Assembly (NCBI GenBank): GCA_963836005.1
Contig: CAWIHS010000006.1
Location: 248,001 to 312,000, forward strand
Direction of reading: 5' to 3'
Source: CAWIHS01 sp963836005
Lineage (GTDB): Bacteria > Pseudomonadota > Gammaproteobacteria > GRL18
Length of the DNA: 64,000 nt
The first letter of the stretch is position 1. Every line of letters starts with the position of its first letter. Of this stretch, positions 62,558 through 64,000 are shown piece by piece. A model generated the notes under the pieces. It saw nothing but the letters and a program-made list of their open reading frames with translations. It was not told the origin of the DNA and did no database searches. The translations under genes were made by a program, and so were the position numbers.

Positions 62558-63045
62558 TCAACAACTCTGCGTATTCAAGATATTAGACTTAGTGTTCGTA
62601 ACTTCTCAATAAGTCCGTGCAGTTCAAGTTCCTTCCCCTTTAAGGGGGAAGGCCGGGTAATGTGTTTAATCAAGAACTTAACCCCCCCCTAACCCTCCCC
62701 CTGATAGAGGGAGGGGATTTTGCACGGACTTATTGAGAGTTGCTAGTGTTCGATATCGGTTGTTTATGGAAGGCAGATAATTGCTCCTGTATAATCGGCA
62801 TTCACTAATGGAGCCTACGATGTACAGGGAAGTACAAGTGTCGTGTGAGGCAGGATGCCGGGAACGACCATGGATGTATTCACGGCGCCTTCTGGGCAGG
62901 TAATTGCTCCATGCATAACCTGCATTTCCCACTTGACCACCATGGATGGTGGAAATGCATGCGAGAGGCAGGAGCCGAAGTCGTCCATGTGGGTCAATAA
63001 ATACCTGATATCAAGCACGATCTTAGTGATTTACTGAATAGTTAC
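62558..63045 (+). mobile_element. MITE-like element family C, copy C7, with nested D2 (488 bp)
   Basis: Flanked by an exact 8-bp duplication TTTCAGAG (62550-62557, 63046-63053). The left end is degenerate (TCAACAACTCTGCGTATTC); the right end in reverse is GTAACTATTCAGTAAATC. Element D2 interrupts the left arm, splitting CTTAGTGTTCG from ATATCGGTTG. The interior carries the CCACCATGGATGGTGG hairpin, the CTTCGGCTCCTGCC block (reversed) and the CATGGATGTATTCACGGCG block. Confidence 0.88.
62598..62743 (+). mobile_element. Small inverted-repeat element family D, copy D2 (146 bp), nested in C7
   Basis: Left end GTAACTTCTCAATAAGTCCG; right end in reverse GCAACTCTCAATAAGTCCG. The 8-bp duplication TAGTGTTC is exact (62590-62597, 62744-62751). 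The interior holds C- and G-rich runs (CCTTCCCCTTTAAGGGGGAAGG and TAACCCCCCCCTAACC). It is longer than D1 by about 62 bp. Confidence 0.9.
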
Positions 63046-63173
63046 TTTCAGAGTATATTGGATTCTCCCCCAAGATGGCTGCGATAAATCCAGAATATGC
63101 GATAAAGTTGTATATTTGCAGCATCCTGATCGCTCTCGATACGATTAAACCGGGTTATTGAGTTGCAAAAAGC

Positions 63174-63202
63174 TTGTTAAATTTCAGAGAGTCGGTTAAA
63201 AT
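63174..63202 (+). promoter_or_regulatory. Probable rplM-rpsI promoter
   Basis: TTGTTA (63174-63179), a 17-nt spacer, TAAAAT (63197-63202), about 45 bp upstream of the rplM start codon. Confidence 0.55.
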
Positions 63203-63247
63203 CACTGGCTTTCTAAAACTCGTGTAAATAAAACAGGCGCTGTAATA

Positions 63248-63676
63248 ATGAAGACATTTAGTGCGAAACCGGAAACCGTTGAACGTGACTGGTATATCGT
63301 TGATGCGGAAGATAAAACTCTGGGTCGTTTATCGACTGAAATTGCCAGACGTCTTCGCGGTAAACACAAACCGGTTTACACCCCTCATGTGGATACCGGG
63401 GACTACATTGTAGTCATCAATGCTGAAAAGGTTCGTGTTACGGGTAATAAGGCTGCAGATAAAATGTATCACCATCATACGGGTTATCCTGGCGGTCTGA
63501 AAAGTATCAATTTTAACAAGTTGATTGAAAAGGCCCCGGAACGTGTTATTGAAACAGCGGTTAAAGGCATGTTACCTAAAAACCCATTAGGACGTGCCAT
63601 GTTCAAGAAAATGAAAGTCTATGCCGGTGCTGAGCACCCGCATACAGCTCAGCAGCCTATTGCTCTGGACATTTAA
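63248..63676 (+). CDS. rplM: 50S ribosomal protein L13
   Basis: A 142-residue large-subunit protein: MKTFSAKPETVERDWYIVDA, LGRLSTEIARRLRGKHKP, YHHHTGYPGGLKS and AVKGMLPKNPLGRAMFKKMKVY are the family signature. First of the conserved rplM-rpsI pair. Confidence 0.98.
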   Translation: MKTFSAKPETVERDWYIVDAEDKTLGRLSTEIARRLRGKHKPVYTPHVDTGDYIVVINAEKVRVTGNKAADKMYHHHTGYPGGLKSINFNKLIEKAPERVIETAVKGMLPKNPLGRAMFKKMKVYAGAEHPHTAQQPIALDI

Positions 63677-63712
63677 CTTAACTCATACATATAGCACAAC
63701 ACAGGATTGGTT

Positions 63713-64000
63713 ATGACAACTCAATATTATGCAACAGGTCGCCGCAAAAGCTCCTCTGCACGCGTCTATCTGCGTCCAGGAAATGGCGGTATTACTATTA
63801 ACAATCGACCACTGGAAGTCTTTTTTGGGCGTGAAACTTCCCGTATGGTGGTTCGTCAGCCTCTGGAACTGACTGAAATGCACGATAAATTTGATGTGAT
63901 CGTTAATGTAGCTGGCGGCGGTAATACAGGCCAGGCCGGTGCAATACGCCATGGCATCACCCGTGCTTTGATTGAATATGATGAGGCACTGCGTGCGCCG
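63713..64000 (+). CDS. rpsI: 30S ribosomal protein S9, 3' end outside window
   Basis: The start ATG 63713, with AGGA 6 nt upstream, and 96 residues are visible: YYATGRRKSSSARVYLRPGNG, INNRPLEVFFGRET, VNVAGGGNTGQAGAIRHGITRAL. The C-terminal third lies beyond the window edge. Confidence 0.98.
   Translation, partial: MTTQYYATGRRKSSSARVYLRPGNGGITINNRPLEVFFGRETSRMVVRQPLELTEMHDKFDVIVNVAGGGNTGQAGAIRHGITRALIEYDEALRAP

Overview
The window is a chromosomal segment of a gammaproteobacterium. Evidence for this is the min operon (minCDE), the hisBHAFIE-HIT-tatABC order, a 4-cysteine FNR, RsmE, DUF3392, DUF3581 and YrfG proteins, Coq7, and rplM-rpsI. Most of it looks moderately AT-rich by eye. Two stretches differ: 1-5.5 kb is clearly GC-rich, and 33.8-37.0 kb is markedly AT-rich; both look acquired. 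The sucrose cluster (sps-spp-fructokinase-amylosucrase), an asparagine-synthase-like amidotransferase resembling the N-acetylglutaminylglutamine enzyme, and two MscS-type channels suggest a salt-exposed (marine or brackish) life. Methylotrophs and sulfur oxidisers carry similar sets, but I cannot name the genus.

Layout. 1-5.5 kb: exported arylsulfatase operon (sulfatase, 53-residue Gly-rich peptide, DUF2092 protein, Pro/Gln-rich exported protein) with a divergent AraC-type regulator. 6-13.3 kb: divergent MscS-like channel, a two-gene heavy-metal RND efflux pump, and an unknown 142-residue protein. 13.3-15.2 kb: exported lectin-like protein, flavin reductase, and a decayed HlyD-type gene. 15.7-21.7 kb: sucrose synthesis and cleavage operon. 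21.9-25 kb: large MscS/MscK-like channel. 25-33.6 kb: IS630-like element and a GT9 glycosyltransferase (both frameshifted), two lipoproteins (phospholipase D-like and LssY-like), an amidohydrolase and a uracil-DNA glycosylase, with many small repeats. 33.8-37.0 kb: SGNH/MBOAT/methyltransferase operon. 37.2-43.8 kb: tatABC, HIT and histidine genes. 43.9-50.2 kb: fnr, YkgJ, rsmE, DUF3392, yrfG, cysQ, minCDE. 50.5-62.2 kb: thioredoxin, DUF3581, a 28-residue-repeat protein, sodB, HyuB-like, BON lipoprotein, amidotransferase, grxD, coq7, glcF-like, ferredoxin, hydrolase. 62.2-64 kb: a candidate C-rich small RNA, a nested repeat, rplM and rpsI (cut by the window end).

The most unusual content is a set of small non-coding elements spread between genes. 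Family C (161-304 bp, or 488 bp with a nested insert) has two end types. One begins GTAACTACTCAGCG; the other begins TCATA(G/C)GTAGGTACTTAAG. Both share interior hairpin modules. Six of the seven long C copies have exact or 7/8 target duplications of 8 bp. Family D (84 and 146 bp) also begins G(T/C)AACT and makes exact 8-bp duplications, and one D copy sits inside a C copy. The GTAA ends with 8-bp duplications fit mobilisation by an IS66-family transposase, although none is encoded here. Families A (about 155 bp) and B (151 bp) also have inverted ends, and three of their copies touch or nearly touch stop codons. Copies of A and C lie inside the histidine operon.

A second strong candidate is at 62261-62408: a consensus sigma-70 promoter, a hairpin with an anti-Shine-Dalgarno loop, and a terminator hairpin whose loop holds eleven consecutive C, together resembling a C-rich-loop small RNA.
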